From Phytobacter diazotrophicus (GTDB lineage: Bacteria > Pseudomonadota > Gammaproteobacteria > Enterobacterales > Enterobacteriaceae): a stretch of 64,000 bases of DNA. Every line of letters starts with the position of its first letter. Position 1 is the stretch's first letter. A program made the translations under genes and the position numbers. The notes under the pieces were generated by a model. It made no database searches. It had not been told where the DNA came from and saw only the letters and a list, made by a program, of their open reading frames with translations. The stretch spans positions 1 through 64,000 of the forward strand of contig SMDE01000006.1 of the NCBI GenBank assembly GCA_004346725.1, written 5' to 3'. This document shows positions 1 through 8,096 of this stretch, in pieces.

Positions 1-1
1 C

Positions 2-185
2 GCCATCCCTGGCGGCCTGACCTTGCCATCGGGTCTTCGTCTCACCGATTTCAGCGGGGACTCAACCCCCTCGCTGCACGCTCTGCGCCAGGGGGCACAA
101 AGATGTCGCTGTGGTTGTCATGCGGGAAAACGAGTCAGCCACGGTTAACAAGGTTGAAGACGTTCACAGTATCTACGATTTGTAG
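2..185 (+). pseudogene. 3' end of an unidentified gene, apparently frameshifted
   Basis: The window opens inside a gene read on the plus strand. One frame (from base 2) gives a protein-like stretch ending LHALRQG. After the run of five G at 91-95 a different frame reads KDVAVVVMRENESATVNKV and ends at TAG 183-185. Removing one G from the run joins the two into one continuous C-terminus. The joined tail, with alternating hydrophobic strands and a short final helix, looks like the end of a CBS-type or similar regulatory domain, but I do not recognise the family. A GC hairpin with a T-run follows directly, as expected at a gene end. A sequencing error in the homopolymer would explain the break equally well. 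Confidence 0.35.
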
Positions 186-217
186 CCCCGGTAAGCGCAG
201 CGCCACCGGGGATTTTT
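186..217 (+). terminator. Hairpin terminator or REP-like element
   Basis: CCCCGGT (186-192) pairs with ACCGGGG (205-211) and is followed by five T. It begins one base after the stop of the preceding gene. The GC-rich inner part resembles enterobacterial REP sequences, so it may serve both as terminator and REP. Confidence 0.6.
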
Positions 218-262
218 CCTGAATGTGCTCTGGTGAGGGGGAGCAGACCACACAGCCCCCCC

Positions 263-1096
263 TCAATGTGGGTAATACTCCCACCACAGGCGGTGCAACG
301 CGTACCACTTATCGTCCGGCTCGGGGAACTTCTCCCACGGTTTATCAATGATGTAATGCACATTCTTCACCCGGCTGAAATCCCACATCTTCGGGTGCTG
401 CAACGCCAGCGTCTTTAATGCGTTATAACCATAATGCAGCGGCACCCAGCGATCGCGGAAAACATCGTTGAGAAAATCCTGCTCGGCAAACACGTAATCG
501 GAGATATCCGCCATGGCGGCCAGTTGCGTCACCATCCTGTCGTACATATCTTTATCCGGCGTCAACAGCAGAAAACCGCCATTAAGATAATTATCCAGTG
601 TCGCCGGTGGATGCGCCGTCATCTGCGGATCTTCACACCAACTGTAATAGCAGTTTTCAGGCTGCCAGCTTTCCGGGTAGCTGGCGATACGGTTGGGATT
701 ACACCGGCACGCGTGGCAGGCGGCAATAAAGCCCGCCTGTAGCGGTAACTCGAACACTTCATCCATGTTCTGTACCACCAGCATATCGGCGTCGAGAAAC
801 GCCACGCGCTGATACTCCTCAAGTGTCCATACCGCCAGTTTGCTCCACACCTCGGCAAAACGGGCATTAGCGTAGCGGTGTGCCAGCGCGGGATCGGGGC
901 CAAGAATCGGCACCTCCCGAACCACACATCCGGCATCGCTCAACGACCTGCGTGTCGCGGCCTCAATGCCAGGCGTCACCATCACCACCAGCGGCCACGG
1001 TGAACCGCTTTTTTGCAGCGAGTGGCGCAATGCCTCCACGCCCGGTACGTAGCCGGGCTGGGTGAGCAACGTCACCCAGGCGAACGCGGCACTCAT
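263..1096 (-). CDS. Glycosyltransferase family 8 protein (glycogenin/galactinol synthase-like)
   Basis: 277 residues. This is a GT-A-fold retaining glycosyltransferase of family GT8, which transfers a hexosyl group from a nucleotide sugar. The N-terminus (WVTLLTQPGYVPGVEALRHS) is the typical GT8 nucleotide-binding strand and helix. The metal-binding DxD motif is seen as FLDADMLV near residue 100, and the conserved NGGFLLL (acceptor-side) stretch lies near residue 173. A second metal-site histidine probably lies in the C-terminal HYIIDKPW. There is no signal peptide, so the protein is cytoplasmic. The start codon overlaps the stop of the upstream flavoprotein gene by 4 nt (ATGA), so the two are translationally coupled. 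The acceptor is unknown; the family also includes galactinol synthases and LPS glucosyl/galactosyltransferases, but no LPS genes are nearby. Confidence 0.8.
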   Translation of the reverse strand: MSAAFAWVTLLTQPGYVPGVEALRHSLQKSGSPWPLVVMVTPGIEAATRRSLSDAGCVVREVPILGPDPALAHRYANARFAEVWSKLAVWTLEEYQRVAFLDADMLVVQNMDEVFELPLQAGFIAACHACRCNPNRIASYPESWQPENCYYSWCEDPQMTAHPPATLDNYLNGGFLLLTPDKDMYDRMVTQLAAMADISDYVFAEQDFLNDVFRDRWVPLHYGYNALKTLALQHPKMWDFSRVKNVHYIIDKPWEKFPEPDDKWYALHRLWWEYYPH

Positions 1097-2475
1097 GACA
1101 ACAGCTCCGCCATAAAGTCATTGAGGAATTTACCCTGCGGATCGAGCGCCTGGCGCACCTCCTTGAAAGCAGGTAACTGTGGGTAAAGCGCGGGCCAGTC
1201 ATACAGGCTGGCATCGAAATATTTCCCCCAGTGGGGCTTCCCACCCTCACTTGCCAAAAACGTCTCCACCGCGCGCAAAAAGGCCAGCCCCTCTTCGGAG
1301 AGTGAACCATCCTCAGCGTAATAGACCACAAAACCGAAGAAACAGGTGGGCTGCTGCCAGGATGGGCTCAGCCAGGCGCCTGATGGCCCGGTACAGCGCA
1401 AAATGATCGGGTAGTGCATATGAGGTTGTTCGCGGGTATGCCACTCGCGGATCCGTGTGATAAGCGCGGGGGCGCGGTCCATCGGTACGCCAATCTCTAT
1501 ATTGATCTGCGGCGTGGCGATGCCGCGACAGAAGACCTGATAGACATCGCCAATCACGTCGGAGAAATCTTTAAAGCGCGTCACAGTACGAAACGGCTTA
1601 CCGTTTTCATCCACGATACGGGTGTCGTTGCGCATATTTTGCAGGGTGTTTTCCACCGCGACATTCATCTGATCACTGGTCTCTTCCAGCGTCAGCAGGT
1701 CACCATGGTTATCCCGCCAGGCCTGACGCTCATCGTCATGCGCTTCACGGGCATTCCAGGCGTGGACTTTGTTTTCATCTACAAACCACCAGGCCTTGCT
1801 GAATGTCCATTGCTGATTCCAGGCCACCAGATCTTCTTCGAGCGTATCGGCACTGTGCGCGCTTTTAAAACAGGTAAACTGCGTGTAAGGACGTGTGCGT
1901 AGCGTAACGGCGCTGATGGCGCCCAGCGTTCCCAGCCCCAACTGTGCCGCCGCAAACCAGGGATGCTGGTCATCCAGCGTATGAATCTGGCCCGCTGCAT
2001 CAATAAGCCGGATAGCAAGCGCCTCATCCGCCAGCGAGCTTTGCTGCATACCCTGGCCGTGCGTGCCGGTCGAGATCGCGCCCGCCAGCGTCTGCGAGGC
2101 AATCACCCCCGGCGAGGCGTGGAGCATACGGTTCATGGCGGTCAGCACTTCATAAACCTCATGCAGCGGAGTACCACCGGCAAAGGTGACGCTATCGTCG
2201 CTCACCGCCAGCAGGCCCCGCAGACGGGAGAGATCAATCAGGATATCCTGCGGCTGGGTTATCGCGAGCATCCTGCCCGGAGACATGCGACTGCCCATGA
2301 TGCGCACCCGCCCCTGACAACTGGCAATCGCCTGCTGCAACTGCGCTTCAGTTTCTGGTGTGATAACCGCGCGTTCCTGTGCCAGCGTGGCGTTTTGCGC
2401 CCAGTTTAAAACAGCGTGCTCGTCTGCAACGGGATGCGTCTGGCGGCGGGGGAAAAGCGGTTGCCGGGTGGTCAT
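1093..2475 (-). CDS. FAD-binding oxidoreductase, D-arabinono-1,4-lactone/alditol oxidase family
   Basis: 460 residues from the ATG at 2475, which has an AAGGAG ribosome-binding site; an upstream in-frame start at 2526 has none. The N-terminal half is a PCMH-type FAD domain with STGTHGQG near residue 140. The C-terminal half ends with KPHWGKYF and LDPQGKFLNDF, the signature of the ALO family (aldonolactone and alditol oxidases). In covalently flavinylated relatives the first FAD loop reads G-x-x-H-S; here it reads GSRMSPG, with Met64 where the flavin-linking His would be, so FAD is presumably bound non-covalently. The gene overlaps the following GT8 gene by 4 nt, forming a two-gene unit divergent from the LacI-family gene. 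The substrate is unknown; a sugar lactone or polyol is the family expectation. Confidence 0.8.
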   Translation of the reverse strand: MTTRQPLFPRRQTHPVADEHAVLNWAQNATLAQERAVITPETEAQLQQAIASCQGRVRIMGSRMSPGRMLAITQPQDILIDLSRLRGLLAVSDDSVTFAGGTPLHEVYEVLTAMNRMLHASPGVIASQTLAGAISTGTHGQGMQQSSLADEALAIRLIDAAGQIHTLDDQHPWFAAAQLGLGTLGAISAVTLRTRPYTQFTCFKSAHSADTLEEDLVAWNQQWTFSKAWWFVDENKVHAWNAREAHDDERQAWRDNHGDLLTLEETSDQMNVAVENTLQNMRNDTRIVDENGKPFRTVTRFKDFSDVIGDVYQVFCRGIATPQINIEIGVPMDRAPALITRIREWHTREQPHMHYPIILRCTGPSGAWLSPSWQQPTCFFGFVVYYAEDGSLSEEGLAFLRAVETFLASEGGKPHWGKYFDASLYDWPALYPQLPAFKEVRQALDPQGKFLNDFMAELLS

Positions 2476-2907
2476 TGGCGTCTCCTTAGAATGAAATTTG
2501 TCCTCCCTAACAGCATAGCCTGTCATGTAAAAGTGTGAGGAATGTCTCGCTTGTTCTTGTAAAAGATCGGTACGACGGGCAGGAGAGGCGCACAGGGAAG
2601 GGAGCGTTTCGGGGAATTAAATATCATTTTTCATTATCAATAATAATAACCCTTAATTTTTTCTTAATAAGAAAACGATTCTTAAGGCAAGTTAAAATAT
2701 TTATAAGTTTGCACTATGTCTAATTAATTCAGGCAGATGTTAGTATGGTAAAACGATAGTGCCAGATATAAGAATCTGTTATTATGGCTTCTGCACAATA
2801 TTCTTGATGCATTTTCACAGCGAAAAACTGTAGGGATTATAATTTAATCCCCGGCTTTCTGAATTGATGACGGGAAATCCGCGCCAGGACGACATTAAGG
2901 TGACGCA
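2476..2907. other. Divergent AT-rich intergenic region
   Basis: 432 bp between the flavoprotein gene (minus) and the LacI-family gene (plus), so it must hold both promoters. It is markedly AT-rich around 2620-2720. An imperfect inverted repeat at 2663-2686 (CTTAA arms at the ends, AAGAA/TTCTT within) is a weak operator candidate. I see no convincing gene here. Confidence 0.5.
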
Positions 2908-3936
2908 GTGACAATAAAAAAATTGGCTGCAATATTGGGCTTATCTCATACCACGGTATCGCGTGCTTTAAACGATCACCCCGCCATTAGCCAGGCCACC
3001 AAAGACAGTGTGCTACAGGCTGCCAGAGATTATGGTTATATTCCCAATAGCGCCGCGCGCGCGCTGCGTAATGCCAGTACCGGCGCATTTGGTCTGGTGA
3101 TCCCGGATATTCAGAACGATTTCTTTATTACCGTCACCAATGCCATCGCGCATGTCGCCGCCGAGCGCTCCTGGCAGATGATGCTGGGCATTACCAGCGA
3201 CAAGCCGGAGATGGAACATGCCGCGCTGTTGCGCTTAATGACCGCCCGTGTGGACGGCATTATTTTCGCCCCAACCGCCAACCCTCTTGCAGAAACGCAA
3301 GAGCTGATTACCCGTACGAATGCCGTCCAGCTACTGCGCAAACATCGCAGCCTGCAGGCGCCGGTTATCGCCATAGACGATCGCCACGGCATTTCGCTGG
3401 CGGTAAAACATCTGCGAGAACTGGGCCACCAGCGTATCGGTTATATTGGCTCCTCCGAAGAGTTGAGCACCGGCTATGAACGTTTACAGGGCTTTCTGCA
3501 ATGTTTCACCCCGGCAGAACAGACGGCGCTCCAGGCGCTTATTCATGTCGGTCCGCCGCAGGCCGAGTTTGGCGGTGAGGCTTTCAGGCGCGTGATGGCC
3601 GCAGAGGTGCCGCCTACCGCCCTGGTGCTCGGTAGCCCACGTTATGCCATGAGCATCTTACTGGCTGCGAAAGAGAAAAATATCCGTATCCCGGACGACC
3701 TTTCGCTGGTGGCCTATGGCGATGTCTCCTGGGCCAGCCTGCTGGAGATGAAACTGACCTATATTTCGCTGCCGGAAAAACAGATTGCTGACGCCTGTGT
3801 TGCCATCATTGATCGCCTGATGAATCAGGAGCAGACGCTTCCTCCGGAGGCCTTTTACGCCTCCACCGATAGCCAGATCTTTACCCCGCAACTGGTGACC
3901 GGCGACTCCACAAAAGCGATTCGCCCCCGTCGCTAA
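2908..3936 (+). CDS. LacI/GalR-family transcriptional regulator
   Basis: 342 residues starting at a GTG with AAGGTG about 5 nt upstream. The N-terminus is a classic LacI helix-turn-helix (MTIKKLAAILGLSHTTVSRA) followed by the hinge segment GYIPNSAARALR. Residues from about 60 form the periplasmic-binding-protein-like effector domain (FGLVIPDIQNDFF, RVDGIIFAPTANP, GHQRIGYIG, PDDLSLVAYGD). It lies convergent to the six-gene catabolic operon and is the obvious candidate to control it. A perfect LacI-type palindrome lies in that operon's upstream region (10595-10614). It could also act on the divergent flavoprotein-GT8 pair. The effector is not predictable from sequence. Confidence 0.88.
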   Translation: MTIKKLAAILGLSHTTVSRALNDHPAISQATKDSVLQAARDYGYIPNSAARALRNASTGAFGLVIPDIQNDFFITVTNAIAHVAAERSWQMMLGITSDKPEMEHAALLRLMTARVDGIIFAPTANPLAETQELITRTNAVQLLRKHRSLQAPVIAIDDRHGISLAVKHLRELGHQRIGYIGSSEELSTGYERLQGFLQCFTPAEQTALQALIHVGPPQAEFGGEAFRRVMAAEVPPTALVLGSPRYAMSILLAAKEKNIRIPDDLSLVAYGDVSWASLLEMKLTYISLPEKQIADACVAIIDRLMNQEQTLPPEAFYASTDSQIFTPQLVTGDSTKAIRPRR

Positions 3937-3945
3937 AAGAAAAAA

Positions 3946-3972
3946 CCGGATGAGGCTGCCGCGCGCATCCGG
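3946..3972 (-). terminator. Terminator of the catabolic operon
   Basis: CCGGATG (3946-3952) pairs with CATCCGG (3966-3972). On the minus strand the stem is followed by TTTTTT, so it ends transcripts from the operon. Its sequence is REP-like. Confidence 0.7.
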
Positions 3973-4004
3973 AAAAGAAACACCAAAACAAGTACTTCGG
4001 GAAA

Positions 4005-4769
4005 CTATCTGAATTTCGCCAGCAGTTGCTCCGCGCCTTTGGTCAATAGCCCCTGGTCAGAACCAATGGCAATCATCTGGAAACCCAGCTCGATATAACG
4101 GCGGGTTTGTGCTTCATCCGTACAGAGAATGCCGACGGCTTTTCCAGCCGCTTTGATGCGTCGGCCGGTCTCTTCAATCACTTTAATGACTTCCGGGTGC
4201 ATCGGCTGACCAATATAACCGAGGCTGGCCGCGAGATCGCCGGGGCCGATAAAGAAAGCGTCAACGCCATCAATGGCCGCCATCGCCTCGATATTTTCCA
4301 GCGCGAGGGTGGTTTCCGGCATCACGATGAGACAAATTTCTTCCTCGCAGGTGGTGGCGTAGTTTTTTATCCGCCCAAAGCCGGAGGCACGCGGCGCGCC
4401 ACAGTAGCCGCGCACGCCATGAGGTGGATAGCGCACGGCAGAGACCAGCGCTTTTGCCTGTTCGACGGTATCTACCTGCGGCACCATCAGGGTATTTACC
4501 CCCGCATCCAGATAACGCTTAATCAGCGAAATATCATGATTGGGGATGCGTACGATGGGCTGAGTCGGTCCGCCAGCCGCGCAGGCCTGCAACTGCGAGT
4601 AAATTTCGATGTATTCACTCGGGCCATGTTCCGCATCGAGTCCAATAAAGTCATAACCACAGCCGGAGAGGATCTCAGCGGCGATATAGCTGCCCAGTTG
4701 AGTCCAGAGGCCGAGCTGTACGCTGTTGTTTTTAATGGCATGCTTGAAATGATTTTTTTGCAGTTCCAT
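4005..4769 (-). CDS. HpcH/HpaI-family aldolase
   Basis: 254 residues, a divalent-metal class II pyruvate aldolase of the HpaI/GarL/RhmA family. Such enzymes split 2-keto-3-deoxy or 4-hydroxy-2-oxo acids into pyruvate and an aldehyde. Seen in the sequence: the active-site His in LDAEHGPSEY (about residue 45), the carboxylate-binding Arg in VRIPNHD (about 73), the metal-ligand Glu in VMPETTLALENI (about 150) and the metal-ligand Asp in FIGPGDLAASLG (about 177). The length is normal for the family. It is the last gene of the operon, 29 nt after the hydratase, with an AGGAG ribosome-binding site. The natural substrate probably comes from the hydratase next door; I cannot tell the aldehyde product. 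Confidence 0.85.
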   Translation of the reverse strand: MELQKNHFKHAIKNNSVQLGLWTQLGSYIAAEILSGCGYDFIGLDAEHGPSEYIEIYSQLQACAAGGPTQPIVRIPNHDISLIKRYLDAGVNTLMVPQVDTVEQAKALVSAVRYPPHGVRGYCGAPRASGFGRIKNYATTCEEEICLIVMPETTLALENIEAMAAIDGVDAFFIGPGDLAASLGYIGQPMHPEVIKVIEETGRRIKAAGKAVGILCTDEAQTRRYIELGFQMIAIGSDQGLLTKGAEQLLAKFR

Positions 4770-4798
4770 AACGGCTCCTTTAAGCCTGCGAGACTTCC

Positions 4799-5581
4799 TT
4801 AGTCGGCAAAGCGGGTGCTGATGAGCCCCACGCCAGTGATTTCTGCATCAAAGGCATCCCCCGGCCTGGCGGATACCGCCGGACCGATAGCGCCGGTGAT
4901 AACAAACTCCCCGGCGCGCAGCGGCTTACCGATACGTACCAGGTCATCCGCCAGCCATTTCAGCGCATGTAGCGGGTGGCCGAGAATGGCGGTCGCTTTG
5001 CCCTGTGAGACCACTTCACCCGCGCGCCTGGTGACCATTTCGCTGCGTGTGATGTCGCAGTCGGAGAGGGCGACCGGCCTGGTACCCAGTACCACCAGAC
5101 ATGCGGCGGCGTTGTCTGCAATAAAATCACAGGACTTCACGTTCCAGCCGGTGACGCGGCTGTCGCAGATTTCAAACGCCGGAAGGAGGTAATCAACGGC
5201 GTCGATGATGTCGAGGATGGTGTGTTCAGTTTGCGTCAGGTCTTTTTTCAGGACGACGGCAATCTCGGTTTCCACGCGCAGATCGCTGACGACCGGTTTA
5301 GTGATTTCCGCACCGTCGATCAGCACCATGTCGGCGTAGATGTTGCCGTAACAGGGGTCTGAAATACCGAACTGCTTCTGCACGGCTTTGTTGGTTAAAC
5401 CCAGTTTACGCCCGACCAGACGGCGGCCCTGCGCCTGCCAGATTTTGTCGTTGTAATCCTGAATCATGTACGCAGTCGTCAGGTTCTCACTGTCGACCAG
5501 CTCGCGAATCGGGTCGCCCGCTTCGTTGTTATCCCAGGCATGGCGCAGCAAGTCTGCCGCTTTGATAATGTTGTTTTCCAT
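4799..5581 (-). CDS. 2-keto-4-pentenoate hydratase-like protein (MhpD/HpaH family)
   Basis: 260 residues of the fumarylacetoacetase-related hydratase family. Known members add water to 2-oxo-4-enoates to give 4-hydroxy-2-oxo acids, using Mg or Mn. Typical blocks are visible: GRKLGLTNKAVQKQFGISDPCYG near residue 57, the acidic metal-site segment LRVETEIAVVL near 102, and a C-terminal ALKWLADDLVRIGKPLRAGEFVITGAIG. It sits between the dehydrogenase (40 nt) and the aldolase (29 nt). A hydratase next to a pyruvate aldolase is the arrangement seen in meta-cleavage pathways, but no dioxygenase or ring-cleavage gene is present, so the enoate must arise another way. Confidence 0.82.
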   Translation of the reverse strand: MENNIIKAADLLRHAWDNNEAGDPIRELVDSENLTTAYMIQDYNDKIWQAQGRRLVGRKLGLTNKAVQKQFGISDPCYGNIYADMVLIDGAEITKPVVSDLRVETEIAVVLKKDLTQTEHTILDIIDAVDYLLPAFEICDSRVTGWNVKSCDFIADNAAACLVVLGTRPVALSDCDITRSEMVTRRAGEVVSQGKATAILGHPLHALKWLADDLVRIGKPLRAGEFVITGAIGPAVSARPGDAFDAEITGVGLISTRFAD

Positions 5582-5621
5582 TGTTCTTGCTCTAGTTATC
5601 TATTTGATTTGTAGGGTTATA

Positions 5622-6581
5622 TCAGTCGCCTACGCGATTTTGCGGTTGTCCGGCCAGATACGCTTTGACGTTATCAACGGTGGTCGCCAGAATGCGTCCG
5701 CGCGCTTCAACCGAGGCCCAGGCAATGTGTGGGGTAATAATGCAATTCTTCGCCGTTAACATTGGGTTTTCAGGCACCGGCGGTTCTTTGGAGAGGACAT
5801 CGACAGCGGCACCGGCAATCACGCCGTTATTGAGCGCATCGGCAAGGTCAGCTTCGTTAACCAGATCGCCGCGCGAGGCGTTAAGCAGCAGGGCGGATCT
5901 CTTCATTTTGCGCAGGGATTGTGCGTTGATCATGCCCTGTGTTTTTGGCGTCAGTAAGCAGTGCAGGCTAATCACATCGGCTTCGGCGTAAAGGGTATCG
6001 AGGTCGACATAGCGGACGCGGTCGTTTTCCAGCGCTTTGTTCTGGTATTCGTCATAAGCCAGTACATTCATACCCAGCGCCTGCGCCACGGCGCCGAACG
6101 CCTGACCAATACGGCCATAGCCGATAATACCCACGTTTTTGCCCGCCACTTCGAGCATCGGTTTCAGCCAGTAGCAGAAATCCGGTTTTTTCCCCCAACC
6201 ACCGGCGTGGACATCGCTGTCGTGCAGGCCAACCTGGTTACAGAGTTCCAGCATCAGCGCAGTTGTGAATTGTGCGACGGTAGAGGTGCCGTATGTCGGG
6301 ACATTGGAGACCGTCACGCCGTGGGCTTTTGCCGCTGCGAGGTCAATAACGTTATAACCGGTCGCCGTAACGCCAATAAATTTCAGGTTAGGACACTGGC
6401 TAAATTCTTTTTCGCTTAAGACGACTTTATTGATAATCGCTATTTCCGCATCGCCAATTCGTTCCACCACTTCTTCCGGGGCCGAGTTATCATAAACGGA
6501 TATTTCTCCCAGTTGCGAAAGCGCATCCCACGACAGATCGCCAGGATTAAGTACGCCACCATCTAAAATAACAATTTTCAT
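5622..6581 (-). CDS. D-2-hydroxyacid dehydrogenase (NAD(P)-dependent)
   Basis: 319 residues, D-isomer 2-hydroxyacid dehydrogenase family, interconverting a 2-hydroxy acid and a 2-oxo acid. The Rossmann nucleotide loop is VGIIGYGRIGQAFG near residue 150. The catalytic triad is visible: Arg in LLNASRGDLVNE (about 235), Glu in DVLSKEPPVPENP (about 264) and His in IITPHIAWAS (about 286). An acidic residue at the end of the second Rossmann strand (LAYDEYQN) favours NAD over NADP. The closest general resemblance is to glycerate/hydroxypyruvate reductases. The ribosome-binding site is AAGGT. It is the fourth gene of the operon, between transporter and hydratase. Confidence 0.87.
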   Translation of the reverse strand: MKIVILDGGVLNPGDLSWDALSQLGEISVYDNSAPEEVVERIGDAEIAIINKVVLSEKEFSQCPNLKFIGVTATGYNVIDLAAAKAHGVTVSNVPTYGTSTVAQFTTALMLELCNQVGLHDSDVHAGGWGKKPDFCYWLKPMLEVAGKNVGIIGYGRIGQAFGAVAQALGMNVLAYDEYQNKALENDRVRYVDLDTLYAEADVISLHCLLTPKTQGMINAQSLRKMKRSALLLNASRGDLVNEADLADALNNGVIAGAAVDVLSKEPPVPENPMLTAKNCIITPHIAWASVEARGRILATTVDNVKAYLAGQPQNRVGD

Positions 6582-6654
6582 ACGTTACCTTTTCCAGTTT
6601 ATTTTCAGCAGTACACCAACTTAATCGATGTACTGCTGTTTGGTCAGCAATTAA

Positions 6655-7965
6655 TTAATGTAATTCTTTGGTCTGATTAATGGCTGTTTGTTTATGGTCG
6701 AGGGTTAATACGGCCAGCAAACTTAATACGGCGTTAAATCCAAGCCAGACGCCCACCATCGCATTACTGTTAAAGGTGTGGTTAAGCCAGGTACAAATTG
6801 CCGGCGTCAGGCCACCCAGTACGGCGGCGGCAACCGCCTGAGCAAAAGAGTAACCGGCCGTACGGGCATGTGCCGGTACCAGTTCGACCATCGCGGCAAC
6901 CTGAACGGAGCTGTAGCAGGCATACATAAAAGAGAACCACAGTTCAAAGACGACAAATTTAAACACCGTCGGGTCGGCTGCCAGCCAGGAGAGCATCGGC
7001 CATGCGGTGAGCGCACCGGTCAGCGTCACCACGATAAGCATGGTTTTTCTGTTGACCCGGTCAGCGATCATCGCTGTGATCGGCAGCCAGAACAGGATCG
7101 ACAGGCCAACAAAGAACAGCGTGATAAAGCCAACGTTCTCACCGAGGTTCAGGCTTTTGATAAAAGTGGGGGCATAGGTGGTGACCGTTTGCGCGGTGAC
7201 GGTTGCCATCGCCACCATCCCCATGCAGACCACAATGGTGCGCCAGCCGGTCACCAGGCTTGTGCAAATCTCTTTTACGCTCGGTGTGGTTTTCTTCTTC
7301 GCGAAAACTTCCGTCTCTTGCAGGTTTGAACGCAGCCAGAACATCAGCGGGATAACCGCGCAGCCAATCAACAACGGAACGCGCCAGCCCCAGTCGTGCA
7401 GATCTTCGGTGGACATGTTGTAGAGCAGTACCAGGCCGATAATAGACGCTGCCATGACCGCAAACTGCTGGGAACCCACCTGCCAGCAGGTATAGAACGC
7501 ACGCCGGTTTGGCGGCGATATCTCTGCCAGATACACAACCACGCCACCCAGTTCCGCACCGGCTGAGAAACCTTGTAGCAATCGACCAAGAATGACGATG
7601 ATTGGTGCGGCGATACCAATGGAGGCATAGGTCGGCGTCATGGCGACGCACAAAATACCGATGGACATCAGGGTCAGCGCCATAATTAACCCTTTTCGAC
7701 GGCCATGACGATCGGTGTAAGCCCCCAGAATAATGGCCCCGAACGGACGGGCGAAGAAGCCTAAAGCGAATGTCATTAGGGTGAGCATTAATGACACGTA
7801 TTCATTATCAGAAGGGAAATAAGCCTGCGAAATATAGCGCGCATAATAGCCATAGACCATAAAGTCATATATTTCGAGGGCGTTTCCGGCACCCACCTGA
7901 ACAATGGGTTTGATCTGCATTTTCTTTTTGGCTGCAGGCAATGCCTCGCCGCTGTAATCGGTCAT
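6655..7965 (-). CDS. MFS transporter, metabolite:H+ symporter (MHS) type
   Basis: 436 residues with about 12 membrane segments. The N-terminal GNALEIYDFMVYGYYARYI and the loop 2-3 motif GAYTDRHGRRKGL are characteristic of the MHS subfamily (ProP, KgtP, citrate and shikimate carriers), whose members import organic acids, betaines or proline with protons. It has a good AGGAG ribosome-binding site, lies 131 nt after the enolase paralog and 73 nt before the dehydrogenase, and is presumably the uptake system for the operon's substrate. The family suggests that substrate is a carboxylate or zwitterion rather than a neutral sugar. Confidence 0.87.
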   Translation of the reverse strand: MTDYSGEALPAAKKKMQIKPIVQVGAGNALEIYDFMVYGYYARYISQAYFPSDNEYVSLMLTLMTFALGFFARPFGAIILGAYTDRHGRRKGLIMALTLMSIGILCVAMTPTYASIGIAAPIIVILGRLLQGFSAGAELGGVVVYLAEISPPNRRAFYTCWQVGSQQFAVMAASIIGLVLLYNMSTEDLHDWGWRVPLLIGCAVIPLMFWLRSNLQETEVFAKKKTTPSVKEICTSLVTGWRTIVVCMGMVAMATVTAQTVTTYAPTFIKSLNLGENVGFITLFFVGLSILFWLPITAMIADRVNRKTMLIVVTLTGALTAWPMLSWLAADPTVFKFVVFELWFSFMYACYSSVQVAAMVELVPAHARTAGYSFAQAVAAAVLGGLTPAICTWLNHTFNSNAMVGVWLGFNAVLSLLAVLTLDHKQTAINQTKELH

Positions 7966-8096
7966 TTGAATCTCCTGAAATTATATATCGACAATTTGGA
8001 AAAACTCATACAACCAGAACAGACATCGAAAATTCAGGTCAATGCGTAGGGCCCGGAGATAACGCCTGTTCAGCTAATCGGAATAAAATTAAAAAA

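Noticed and set aside
4799-5581. Aromatic (hydroxyphenylacetate-type) meta-cleavage pathway
   Set aside because: Hydratase and aldolase families fit, but no dioxygenase, semialdehyde dehydrogenase or isomerase gene is present.
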